NCBI GenBank assembly: GCA_009691245.1
Contig: SHUM01000041.1
Coordinates: forward strand, 1-32,229
From: Acidobacteriota bacterium
GTDB taxonomy: Bacteria; Acidobacteriota; Terriglobia; 2-12-FULL-54-10
DNA: 32,229 nucleotides
Direction: 5' to 3'
Shown here: positions 18,550-26,453 of the stretch, one piece after another
How positions within the stretch are numbered: the stretch's first letter is position 1
How the letters are laid out: the number at the start of each line of letters is the position of its first letter
Made by a program: the position numbers and the translations under genes
The notes under the pieces: model-generated
What the model was told of the DNA's origin: nothing
What the model saw: only the letters and a program-made list of their open reading frames with translations
Database searches by the model: none

Positions 18550-18676
18550 CAGCCCCGGCAGGGGCGGGAGAAAGTAGCCCCGGGCGTAAGCCCGGGGTTG
18601 ACGAAGCGAAATGACACGCAGTCCCGGCAGAGGCGAAAGAGACTTCCTGGGGGTTCTATCGCCCCTGCCGGGGCTG
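18550..18676. repeat. Three-armed GC-rich palindromic intergenic repeat
   Basis: The outer arms are exact: CAGCCCCGGCAGGGGCG (18550-18566) pairs with CGCCCCTGCCGGGGCTG (18660-18676). Inside is a perfect hairpin CCCCGGGC-GTAA-GCCCGGGG (18578-18597) with a GNRA-type loop. A degenerate copy of the outer arm, GTCCCGGCAGAGGCGAAAGA, begins at 18621. Similar modules with GCCCCGGCAGGGGCG and GGGCGTAAGCCC cores are, from memory, dispersed between genes in Acidobacteriota and Planctomycetota genomes. It separates a receptor gene from the ankyrin gene and could also end or process the transcript. Confidence 0.8.
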
Positions 18677-18686
18677 GACCGAATCC

Positions 18687-18716
18687 TTGCGGACTCTACC
18701 GTTTCCTTTCTAGAAT
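18687..18716 (+). promoter_or_regulatory. Candidate promoter of triad operon B
   Basis: TTGCGG (18687-18692), an 18-nt spacer, then TAGAAT (18711-18716, five of six matches to TATAAT). It lies about 95 nt upstream of the ankyrin start at 18813 and just after the palindromic repeat. The -35 match is weak. Confidence 0.35.
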
Positions 18717-18812
18717 TCGGCTTGGACGAGTTATCATGGACGCAGCCAGACCGTTCCCGAGAGGGCGCGGGTTTGTGTTTGTACTGGTAGTGAGCGGTGC
18801 CGAGGCAGTTGC

Positions 18813-20360
18813 ATGACTCTTGCCAACCGAAATCCCCAATTTAACCGCCTGCTGGTCTTGTCCCTGTTTGCCTGCCTTGCCGGCCTTAGTCCGGCGGCGG
18901 GAAGCCCCGCGGAGGCAGGCCCTGAACTGCGCCTGATAGAGGCGGTACGAGGCAAGGATCGTAACGCGGCCATCGCCTTGCTAAAGCAGAAAGCCGATGT
19001 CAATGCGGCTTCGGCGGATGGCGCGACGGCGTTGGCCTGGGCGGCGCATTGGGATGACTTGGAATTGGCGGACCTCCTGATTCGAGGCGGCGCGAATGTG
19101 AATGCCGCCAACGTGCATGGCGTTACGTCTCTGGCGCTGGCCTGTGAGAATGGCAGCGCCGGCATGGTCGAGAAGCTGCTGAATGCCGGGTCGAATGCCA
19201 ATGCCCGGCTGGTGAAAACCGGAGTGACGCCGCTGATGACCTGCTCCCGATCCGGAAACGCCGACGCAGTGAAATTGCTGCTGCGCCACGGCGCTGATGT
19301 AAACGCCAAAGAAAGCCGACGGGGGCAGAACGCCCTGATGTGGGCGGTTGCCAACAAGCATGACAGCATTGCCGGCGCGCTGATCGAGCATCACGCGGAC
19401 TTCCGCGCTCGCTCAAAGGGCGGTATGCCGGCGCAGTATGGCAGCCTTACGCGGGAGACCGGATTTACTCCACTGCTGTTCGCAGCCAGGGCTGGTCATC
19501 TGGATTCCGCCAAAATATTGTTGGACGCAGGCGCGAATGTGAACGAGGCCACGCCGGAGGACGGCAACGCGCTGGTGATCGCCGCGGCCGGCGGCCACGA
19601 AGCGCTGGCCTTGTTTCTGCTGGGACGGGGAGCCGATCCCAAGGCAGCCGACGCCTTTGGCGTTTCCGCATTGCACTACGCGGTGCGGCGAGGAATTCTG
19701 GAGCTGACCGGCTTCGAGTTTTATGCCGAGCGCCTGCCTCCCCCCAATATGCACGAGCTGGCGCGGACGTTGCTGGCCCGCGGGGCCGATCCCAATGCTC
19801 AGATTCGGGCCAATTTTCCGTCGAACTCGCGATACCATGAAGGACAGTTACTCAGCCTGGTCGGCGCGACACCGCTCTTACTAGCGGCTCATACCGCCGA
19901 TACCGCTCTCCTGCGGATTTTTTTGGATCGCGGCGCGGACCCGAAGCTGGCTACCAAGGCCGGAGACGTGCCGCTGTTGCTGGCGGCTGGCTTGGTTCGA
20001 GATCCTTCCCTTGCCACGGCTGAACAGAATGCCCAAGCGCTCGAGTCGGTGAAACTGCTGACGCAGCGAGGAGTGGAACTGAATCATGCCAACGGCCGGG
20101 GCCAAACCGCTCTGCATGCCGCCGCGGGCATGGGAGCTGATGCCCTGATTCAGTTTTTGGTCGAGCAGGGCGCCGATGTGAATGTGAAGAACAAATCGGG
20201 GGAGACGCCCTGGAGCATTGCCATGGCTATGTGCCCAGCCGAAGGAACGACCAATGCCTGCGGCGCTTACGTCATCCGCAAGGAAACCGCGGAACTGCTG
20301 CGGAAGCTTGGCGCCCAACCTGGCGCCCCCGCTCCCATGCAGGAGTACTTCCAGCAGTAG
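18813..20360 (+). CDS. Exported ankyrin-repeat protein, triad copy B
   Basis: A 515-residue ankyrin-repeat protein. Residues 1-31 are a signal peptide (hydrophobic LLVLSLFACLAGLSPAAG). Repeats run through the rest: GATALAWAAHWDDLELADLL, then GVTPLMTCSRSGNADAVKLL, TGFTPLLFAARAGHLDSAKI, NALVIAAAGGHEALALFLLG and GQTALHAAAGMGADALIQFL. The first repeat keeps the HWDDLE sequence of copy A, so the genes are true paralogues. An insertion around residues 285-330 (FEFYAERLPPPNM) interrupts the array, in the region where copy A has its RIWKEPAKGQR segment. A weak GAGG precedes the ATG. The cytochrome gene follows after a gap of 55 nt rather than the 4-nt overlap of copy A. Confidence 0.9.
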   Translation: MTLANRNPQFNRLLVLSLFACLAGLSPAAGSPAEAGPELRLIEAVRGKDRNAAIALLKQKADVNAASADGATALAWAAHWDDLELADLLIRGGANVNAANVHGVTSLALACENGSAGMVEKLLNAGSNANARLVKTGVTPLMTCSRSGNADAVKLLLRHGADVNAKESRRGQNALMWAVANKHDSIAGALIEHHADFRARSKGGMPAQYGSLTRETGFTPLLFAARAGHLDSAKILLDAGANVNEATPEDGNALVIAAAGGHEALALFLLGRGADPKAADAFGVSALHYAVRRGILELTGFEFYAERLPPPNMHELARTLLARGADPNAQIRANFPSNSRYHEGQLLSLVGATPLLLAAHTADTALLRIFLDRGADPKLATKAGDVPLLLAAGLVRDPSLATAEQNAQALESVKLLTQRGVELNHANGRGQTALHAAAGMGADALIQFLVEQGADVNVKNKSGETPWSIAMAMCPAEGTTNACGAYVIRKETAELLRKLGAQPGAPAPMQEYFQQ

Positions 20361-20415
20361 AGCAGGCAATTCACCACTATGGTCTATTAAAGGGAAACTC
20401 CGGGGGTTGGCGACG

Positions 20416-22833
20416 ATGGGGATGATGTTCCGGGTAAGGGCTGGACTGGCGCTGGTCTTTGTGGGCTTCCTGCAACTGAATGCGGCTCCGCAGGCACCAG
20501 TGCCCTCGCCACCCGCGAGGCCTCTGGCGCAGCACTCCGCCACAGTCAGCCGTTACTGCGTTACCTGCCATAACGAAAGGCTCAAGACCGCCGGGCTGGC
20601 CTTGGACCGGATTGATCTCGGTAATGTACCCGCCGCCGCCGAGGCATGGGAAAAGGTGATTCGGAAATTGCGCACGGGGGCCATGCCTCCGACTGGCGCG
20701 CCTCGCCCTCCGGCGGACTTCTACAATTCCCTGGCGACTTACCTGGAAACGGAATTGGACCTCGCCGCCGCAGCTCATCCCCATCCCGGCCGGCCCGTCA
20801 TCCGCCGCATTAATCGCACTGAATATGCCAATGCGGTGCGCGACCTGCTGGGGCTGGAGCTGCGCGTCGAGGATATGCTTCCCGCCGATGAAATCAGTTC
20901 AGGCTTCGACAACATCGCCAGCGTGCTCACCGTCTCGCCGATGCTGATGGAACGCTATATGCTGGCGGCGGGGAAGATCAGCAACCTGGCATTGGGGGTT
21001 TCCTCCGCCCAGCCCGCCGAGGAAACTTACACCATCTCCAAACTGGTGATGCAGGAGGATCGCGCCGGGGAAGACCTGTCCTTTGGTTCGCGCGGTGGAA
21101 TTGCGGTTCGTCACCACTTCCCGCGGGATGGCCAGTATTCCATCAAGATTCAGTTGCAGAGGAATTTCAGGGGATACATCCGTGGTCTGGGCGAGCCGCA
21201 CCAGCTTGACCTCACCCTGGATGGCGCTCGCATCCAAGCGCTCACTATCGGAGGGGAGCGCCGGGGAAAATCCGCGCCCATCTTCTCCTCGGCCAGCATG
21301 GGGGAGACAGCACAGGAAGACTACGAGCATACCGCCGATGAAGAGTTGGAGTTTCGCTTCGCGGCCCAAGCGGGTCCTCACCAGGTTGCCGTGGCTTTTG
21401 TGAATGAGGAAGTGGAGTCGGAGGGCCCGTTGTGGCCAGCCATGACTCCAATCGAGTACGAGCAATACAAGGGGGGCGACCCCGGCGTGGCCAGCGTGGT
21501 GATCGGCGGCCCCTACGATGCCAAGGGGCCGGGAGAGACTCCCAGCCGCAAGAAGATACTGGCTTGCCAGCCTACCGGGAACTCCGAGGCCTGCGCGCGG
21601 AACATTCTCACCACGCTCGCGCGGCGCGCCTATCGGCGACCCGCAACTCCGGAAGACATGGACGTGCTGCTGAGTTTCTTCCGCCTCGGCTATCGATCGA
21701 GAGACTTCGACGTGGGCATGGCGGCAGCCATCGAACGTATTCTGGCGGGACCGGAATTTCTCTTTCGCATCGAGCGCGATCCCGGCCATCTCCCGCCCGG
21801 CACGGCGTATCCGATCAGCGACCTGGAGCTGGCCACGCGCTTGTCATTCTTTCTGTGGAGCAGCATTCCGGACGACGAGTTGCTGAATCTGGCCGAGCGC
21901 GGCAGGCTGCGTGATCCGGCGGAGCTGGAGGGGCAGGTGCGCCGCATGATGGCCGATGCCAAGTCGAAGGCGCTCGTCGAGAATTTCGCGGGCCAGTGGC
22001 TTTCCCTGCGAAACCTAAACTCCGTGATCCCGGACCCGCTGGTATTTCCTGAGTTCGACGAGAATCTGCGCCGCGCATTTCAGCAGGAGACCGGGTTGTT
22101 TTTCGAGAGCATCGTGCGCGAGGATCGCGGCGTCTCCGATCTGCTGAACGCGGACTATACCTTCGTGAATGAACGGCTGGCCCGGCATTATGGAATTCCC
22201 AATGTCTATGGCAGCCACTTCCGGCGCGTTTCGCTGAGCGACGAAACCAGGAGGGGATTGCTGGGCAAGGGCAGCGTCTTGATGGCGACCTCGTATCCCA
22301 ACCGGACCTCTCCCGTTACACGCGGCAAATGGGTGCTGGAAAACATTCTCGGCACGCCGCCGCCACCGCCTCCTCCCGATGTGCCATCGCTTGCGGATAA
22401 TGGCCGTGGCGGGAAGTTGCTCTCCATGCGCGAGCGGATGGAGGAGCATCGCAAGAATCCGGCCTGCGCGGGGTGCCACAAGCTGATGGACCCGCTGGGC
22501 TTCGCGCTGGAAAATTTCGACGGCCTCGGCAAGTGGCGCACCCGCGATGGCGACAGCTCCATCGATCCTTCCGGGGCATTGCCGGACGGCACGCAGTTTC
22601 AGGGGCCCGCGGGAATGCGCAAGGCTTTGTTGAGTCTGCGCCAGCAGTTTCTTGCCACATTCACTGAACGGCTTCTTGCCTATGCTCTCGGCCGGGAAGC
22701 CGACTATCACGATGCGCCCGCGCTGCGTGGCATTCTTCGCACCGCCGCTCCCAGCGACTATCGCTGGTCCGCGCTGGTTATTGGGATAATCAAGAGCACG
22801 CCGTTTCAAATGAGGAGGTCGCCGGAACTATGA
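20416..22833 (+). CDS. DUF1592-type exported c-type cytochrome, copy B
   Basis: Paralogue of the protein at 4911-7223 with the same order: signal peptide (FRVRAGLALVFVGFLQLNAA), CVTCH (residues 48-52), MPP segment, DUF1587 (IRRINRTEYANAVRDLL), a predicted beta-rich insert that is longer than in copy A, DUF1595/1592 (LARRAYRRP; ISDLELATRLSFFLWSSIPD), proline run, DUF1588 with CAGCH (684-688, then KLMDPLGFALENFDGLG) and DUF1585. Starts at 20416, 20422 and 20425 are all possible; the frame is open back to 20218 but that extension overlaps the ankyrin gene and would hide the signal peptide. The extra acidic stretch EDYEHTADEELEF is absent from copy A. The stop TGA overlaps the ATG of the DUF1552 gene. 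Confidence 0.9.
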   Translation: MGMMFRVRAGLALVFVGFLQLNAAPQAPVPSPPARPLAQHSATVSRYCVTCHNERLKTAGLALDRIDLGNVPAAAEAWEKVIRKLRTGAMPPTGAPRPPADFYNSLATYLETELDLAAAAHPHPGRPVIRRINRTEYANAVRDLLGLELRVEDMLPADEISSGFDNIASVLTVSPMLMERYMLAAGKISNLALGVSSAQPAEETYTISKLVMQEDRAGEDLSFGSRGGIAVRHHFPRDGQYSIKIQLQRNFRGYIRGLGEPHQLDLTLDGARIQALTIGGERRGKSAPIFSSASMGETAQEDYEHTADEELEFRFAAQAGPHQVAVAFVNEEVESEGPLWPAMTPIEYEQYKGGDPGVASVVIGGPYDAKGPGETPSRKKILACQPTGNSEACARNILTTLARRAYRRPATPEDMDVLLSFFRLGYRSRDFDVGMAAAIERILAGPEFLFRIERDPGHLPPGTAYPISDLELATRLSFFLWSSIPDDELLNLAERGRLRDPAELEGQVRRMMADAKSKALVENFAGQWLSLRNLNSVIPDPLVFPEFDENLRRAFQQETGLFFESIVREDRGVSDLLNADYTFVNERLARHYGIPNVYGSHFRRVSLSDETRRGLLGKGSVLMATSYPNRTSPVTRGKWVLENILGTPPPPPPPDVPSLADNGRGGKLLSMRERMEEHRKNPACAGCHKLMDPLGFALENFDGLGKWRTRDGDSSIDPSGALPDGTQFQGPAGMRKALLSLRQQFLATFTERLLAYALGREADYHDAPALRGILRTAAPSDYRWSALVIGIIKSTPFQMRRSPEL

Positions 22834-24176
22834 TGATCTTCAAGAAATCGATTCCCCGCCGCGCGTTTCTGGCCGGCATGGGAACTGCTTTGGCCTTGCC
22901 GCTGCTGGACGGGATGATCCCCGCCCTGGCCAGCGCGCAGAATCCCGCTGCCCAACCGGTTCGCCGCCTGGCGTTTGTCTATGTTCCGAACGGAATGATC
23001 ATGGAAAAGTGGACTCCCGAAAAGGAAGGGACCACGTTCGACCTGCCTCCCATTTTGGAGCCGCTGACTCCCTTTCGGGACCAGATGCGGATCCTTAGCG
23101 GGCTGAACCAAAATGCGGCGGCGGCGCTGCCCGGCGAAGGCGAGCAGGCGCCGCACGAGCGCGCCGGGGCCACCTACCTCACCGCCGTTCACCCCCGGCG
23201 GGAAGGGCATGTGGGAGTGTCAGTGGACCAGGTGGCGGCGCAATCTCTGGGTCAGCAGACCCAACTGGCGTCGCTGGAGTTGAGCCTGGACCCCTCCACC
23301 ATCTCCGGCCAATGCGAAAAGGGCTGGAGTTGCGCCTACGTTCATACCCTTTCATGGCGCACGCCGACGACTCCTAATCCCACGGAAAATCAGCCGCGCG
23401 CGGTGTTCGAGCGCTTGTTCGGCGATAGCCAGAGCACGGACCCGGCGGAGCGGCGCGCCCGTTTGGAAAGGCGGCGAAGCATTCTGGACTCCGTAACCCA
23501 GGCGGCGGGGCGATTGTCCGCAGGCCTGGCCTCTGCTGACCGCGCCAAGCTGGCCGAGTACATGGATTCAGTCCGTGATGTCGAGCGGAGGATCGTGCGG
23601 GCGGAGGAACAATCCTCCCGCGAACTGCCGGAGTTTGACCGGCCGGTGGGCGCTCCCGCCCGGTTTGACGAATATGCGAAGTTGATGTTCGACCTGCAGT
23701 TGCTGGCTTTCCAATGTGATTTCACGCGAGTGTCCACATTCATGATGGGTCCGGAGCAGGGTGGCCGGACCTTCCGGGAAATCGGCGTGGCCGACGCGCA
23801 TCACCCGCTATCCCATCACCAGAATGATCCGTCGAAGATCGCCAAGGTGGTCAAGATTGACATCTATCACTCGCAGATGCTCGCACATTTCCTGGAGCGG
23901 CTGCGTTCCACCGCGGATGGCGCAGGCTCGTTGCTGGACAATATGATGATTGTCTACGGCAGTGGCATCAGCGACGGCAATAGCCATTCCACAAAAGAAC
24001 TTCCCGTCGCGTTGCTGGGCGGTGGTTCAGGTCAGCTAAAGGGAAACCACCACCTCCGCTATCCAAAAGGCACGCCAATGGCCAACTTGTACGTAACTCT
24101 CCTGAACAAATTAGAGGTTGCCATTGATAAATTCGGCGATAGCACCGGAAGCCTCGATCTAACTTCAATCGCGTAA
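22830..24176 (+). CDS. DUF1552 (HXXSHH) exported protein, triad copy B
   Basis: A 448-residue DUF1552 family protein. The N-terminus (MMIFKKSIPRRAFLAGMG) is a twin-arginine-like export signal. The family motif is canonical, HHPLSHH at about 324-330. LPLLDGMIPA, MIVYGSGISDGN and KFGDSTG are shared with copy A, while the middle (a QNAAAALPGEGEQAPHERA insert, shorter elsewhere) diverges. The start lies in an ATGA overlap with the cytochrome stop, with AGGAGG about 11 nt upstream, indicating translational coupling. Together with the cytochrome it forms the core of triad B. The gene converges on the amidohydrolase at 24383; the 206 nt between them hold only a weak GAGTG/CACTC stem and no clear terminator. 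Confidence 0.9.
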   Translation: MMIFKKSIPRRAFLAGMGTALALPLLDGMIPALASAQNPAAQPVRRLAFVYVPNGMIMEKWTPEKEGTTFDLPPILEPLTPFRDQMRILSGLNQNAAAALPGEGEQAPHERAGATYLTAVHPRREGHVGVSVDQVAAQSLGQQTQLASLELSLDPSTISGQCEKGWSCAYVHTLSWRTPTTPNPTENQPRAVFERLFGDSQSTDPAERRARLERRRSILDSVTQAAGRLSAGLASADRAKLAEYMDSVRDVERRIVRAEEQSSRELPEFDRPVGAPARFDEYAKLMFDLQLLAFQCDFTRVSTFMMGPEQGGRTFREIGVADAHHPLSHHQNDPSKIAKVVKIDIYHSQMLAHFLERLRSTADGAGSLLDNMMIVYGSGISDGNSHSTKELPVALLGGGSGQLKGNHHLRYPKGTPMANLYVTLLNKLEVAIDKFGDSTGSLDLTSIA

Positions 24177-24382
24177 CGAGTGGCGCTCGTCGTTTACTCA
24201 CTCTGCGGTTGGTGGACCGGGTCTATTTCATCAACAGGCGGATAGCCCAGCCTCGCTGCAACCCCGGACGGCCACGGGACTGCGCAATAAATAAAGCGAA
24301 TACAACCGCTCCCCTGGCCATTGTCTCCCACGATCTCCCGAATGCTTCTGTAAACCGAGTTGGAAGAACTTACCGAACCGGA

Positions 24383-26260
24383 TTATTTCCAGCCTTCGGG
24401 AACTTTCTCCGTCCAGGTGGTGGCGCCCACCGGCGCCATTCCGATCTCGGTAGCCAGCGAGCGCTTCAGGTGGACTACTTTTCCGCCCACCGCCGTCATC
24501 AAGACCTGAATTGACGGAATGTCGTCCTCTGGAATGGTCAAGAAATCCTTGTCCAGCACGATGAAATCGGCAAACTTGCCGGTCTCCAGCGTGCCCATCA
24601 CTTTCTCCTTCAGAAAGTAATATCCGGCCCAGCGCGTCAGCGCCTTCAACTGAATCTCGCGCGTGGTGCGTTGATCCGGGCCGTAAACCTTTTTGTCGAA
24701 GTCGTTGTAACGGTTCATGCCTTTGAGAATGAAGAAAAACATCTTGTAGGGCATGGGCCGGTCGATCTCGACCGTATTCATCACCTGCGCATCCACCAGC
24801 GACTTGCGCGGCACCACCCAACTGGTGTATTCCACGCCGTACTTGCGCGCCATCAGCGCCGCGCCGCGCTGCGGCTCCCACAGCACGGTATTGATCTGGC
24901 TGACCATCATGCCCAGGTTTTTGAGGCGCGGAATCTGCGCTGGCCGCGGCGCGCCGGAGCTGTGGTCGAAGGCGTGACGTTTGGCGCGAATCTGATCGAG
25001 GGTGAAACCGGCGCGTTTGCTGGCGGCGTCGATAGCGTCCATATAGTTGTCGATGTCCTTGTCGCCACCCGTGTGCATGGTGGCCACGCGCAGGCCGCTC
25101 TCGATGATGCGCTCGATGATCTCGCGGCCGCGCATGCCGGGGTCCAGATTGCAGCGGTTCGGCCCGCTACCATAGCTGAAATCCTTCTTGAACTCATCCC
25201 ACTCTGGACGCGGCTCGATGGTCATGCAGTCGCTGCCGGATTCATCCCAGGCCCCGATCAGCCACAGATGGTCCGAGCCGGAACCCACCATACCGGACAG
25301 ATAGCGCAGCAAATCGACATTCCAGTCCGGCCCGATATAGCCCCAGGCGAAGCGGCCCGGCATCTCGCCGCGCTGATCGAGATATTGCAGCGCTTGATAG
25401 TTGTGGAAGGCATAGGGCGCAGAGCCAAAGCCGGTTACGCCGTAACTGGCCCACAGCTCCATCTCGGCGCCGATGATGCGCGCCAGCAGGTCCGTGCGGC
25501 CTTTGAAATAAAGGTCCGGCTCCATGGGCCGGTTGAAGCCGTAGCCTTTCTTCTCCTGCTCACTGATGGTGCCCAAGCCGGGATGCACCTTGGCCAATTC
25601 ATCGAGCGCCTTCTGATTCACCACCGAAGTAATAAAACCGTTCTTGATCTTCACGGGATTATTGGGCGCGACCTGGTCCAGATATTCCTTCTTGATGCTG
25701 TTGGGAAACAGCACGGCCATCTCCTTGGCCCACTCATATTCCGGCCCCCAGTTGAAGCTGAGCAAAATGGGCTGGCCGGGTTTCGCTTTCTTAAGCGCGT
25801 CCTGCAGCATGGGTTCAAATAGCGCCATCTGCTGCTTGGGAGTGACGCTGGGCATCCAGCGATGGATCATGAAATCATCGTTGGGCAGCACGTGAGTGAT
25901 GGCGCGCGGCTCCTGAAATGCCCAGTCGGTGGGATGCTCGTGGGTGAGGGTAAAGCTGGGCAGCACGGTCCGCCCCTTCAGGTCGATGCGTCGGGTCTGC
26001 GGCCCGGCCAGCGCCAGCATGTCGGCGTTGGAGCCGAGCGCCAGCACTTTGCCGTCGCGCACCGCCATCGCCTGCGCAATGGTTCCCAACTGCGAAGTGA
26101 AGGTCGCGTCATCCACGGTAACGATCTTCCCGTTATGCAGGATCATCTGCGCATAGCCCAACTTGGCCATGACGTTGGCCTGCTGCGCCACCAACCAGGT
26201 CGGCGACGTGGCCGCCATCAACAACAGCATGAACATCTTCACTCGACAGATTCGATTCAT
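24383..26260 (-). CDS. Exported amidohydrolase (Amidohydrolase_3/YtcJ-like)
   Basis: A 625-residue paralogue of the 9123-11066 enzyme. The ATG at 26260 has GGGAGGAG 5 to 6 nt upstream and gives a signal peptide (VKMFMLLLMAATSPTWLVAQ). The open frame extends to 26449, but that part runs through a palindromic repeat and is not coding. The HEH motif is at His107/His109 (PSFTLTHEHP); other likely metal ligands are in MHTGGDKD and KRHAFDHSSG. The C-terminal segment LETGKFADFIVLDKDFLTIP is standard for the family. It follows a receptor gene on the same strand (gap 193 nt with a palindrome), suggesting uptake and hydrolysis of the same compound. Substrate unknown. Confidence 0.9.
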   Translation of the reverse strand: MNRICRVKMFMLLLMAATSPTWLVAQQANVMAKLGYAQMILHNGKIVTVDDATFTSQLGTIAQAMAVRDGKVLALGSNADMLALAGPQTRRIDLKGRTVLPSFTLTHEHPTDWAFQEPRAITHVLPNDDFMIHRWMPSVTPKQQMALFEPMLQDALKKAKPGQPILLSFNWGPEYEWAKEMAVLFPNSIKKEYLDQVAPNNPVKIKNGFITSVVNQKALDELAKVHPGLGTISEQEKKGYGFNRPMEPDLYFKGRTDLLARIIGAEMELWASYGVTGFGSAPYAFHNYQALQYLDQRGEMPGRFAWGYIGPDWNVDLLRYLSGMVGSGSDHLWLIGAWDESGSDCMTIEPRPEWDEFKKDFSYGSGPNRCNLDPGMRGREIIERIIESGLRVATMHTGGDKDIDNYMDAIDAASKRAGFTLDQIRAKRHAFDHSSGAPRPAQIPRLKNLGMMVSQINTVLWEPQRGAALMARKYGVEYTSWVVPRKSLVDAQVMNTVEIDRPMPYKMFFFILKGMNRYNDFDKKVYGPDQRTTREIQLKALTRWAGYYFLKEKVMGTLETGKFADFIVLDKDFLTIPEDDIPSIQVLMTAVGGKVVHLKRSLATEIGMAPVGATTWTEKVPEGWK

Positions 26261-26352
26261 AGCACTCCTCCCGAACTTGAAAGTAATTAGTCTCACGATT
26301 TCATACCGCGCTTCATCCTCTGGCGTAGCAGTTTCCTGGGAAATTGTTGGGG

Positions 26353-26428
26353 TGTCATTCCGAGCAAAGCGAGGAATCTGCTTTTTATATCGCCGTATTG
26401 AGAAAAAAGCGGAATCCTCGGAATGACA
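26353..26428. repeat. Palindromic intergenic repeat (GTCATTCCGAG type)
   Basis: TGTCATTCCGAG (26353-26364) pairs exactly with CTCGGAATGACA (26417-26428). The stem continues imperfectly through GGAATC-GCTTTTT against AAAAAAGC-GGAATC. The sequence with GTCATTCCGAGC-AAGCGAGGAATC is a widely dispersed intergenic repeat type that yields spurious RFARND-like peptides. It lies between the receptor stop (26454) and the amidohydrolase start (26260) and could fold in the transcript and modulate read-through. Confidence 0.8.
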
Positions 26429-26453
26429 TCTCGCCGTATTTTCTGGCAAACTC

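Noticed and set aside
24671-25822. A 383-codon plus-strand open frame opposite the amidohydrolase
   Set aside because: Antisense shadow of a complete, motif-bearing enzyme.
26261-26449. Upstream extension of the amidohydrolase frame with SEDSAFF and RFARND peptides
   Set aside because: The extension is translation of the palindromic repeat at 26353-26428; the ATG at 26260 has a strong ribosome site and a signal peptide.
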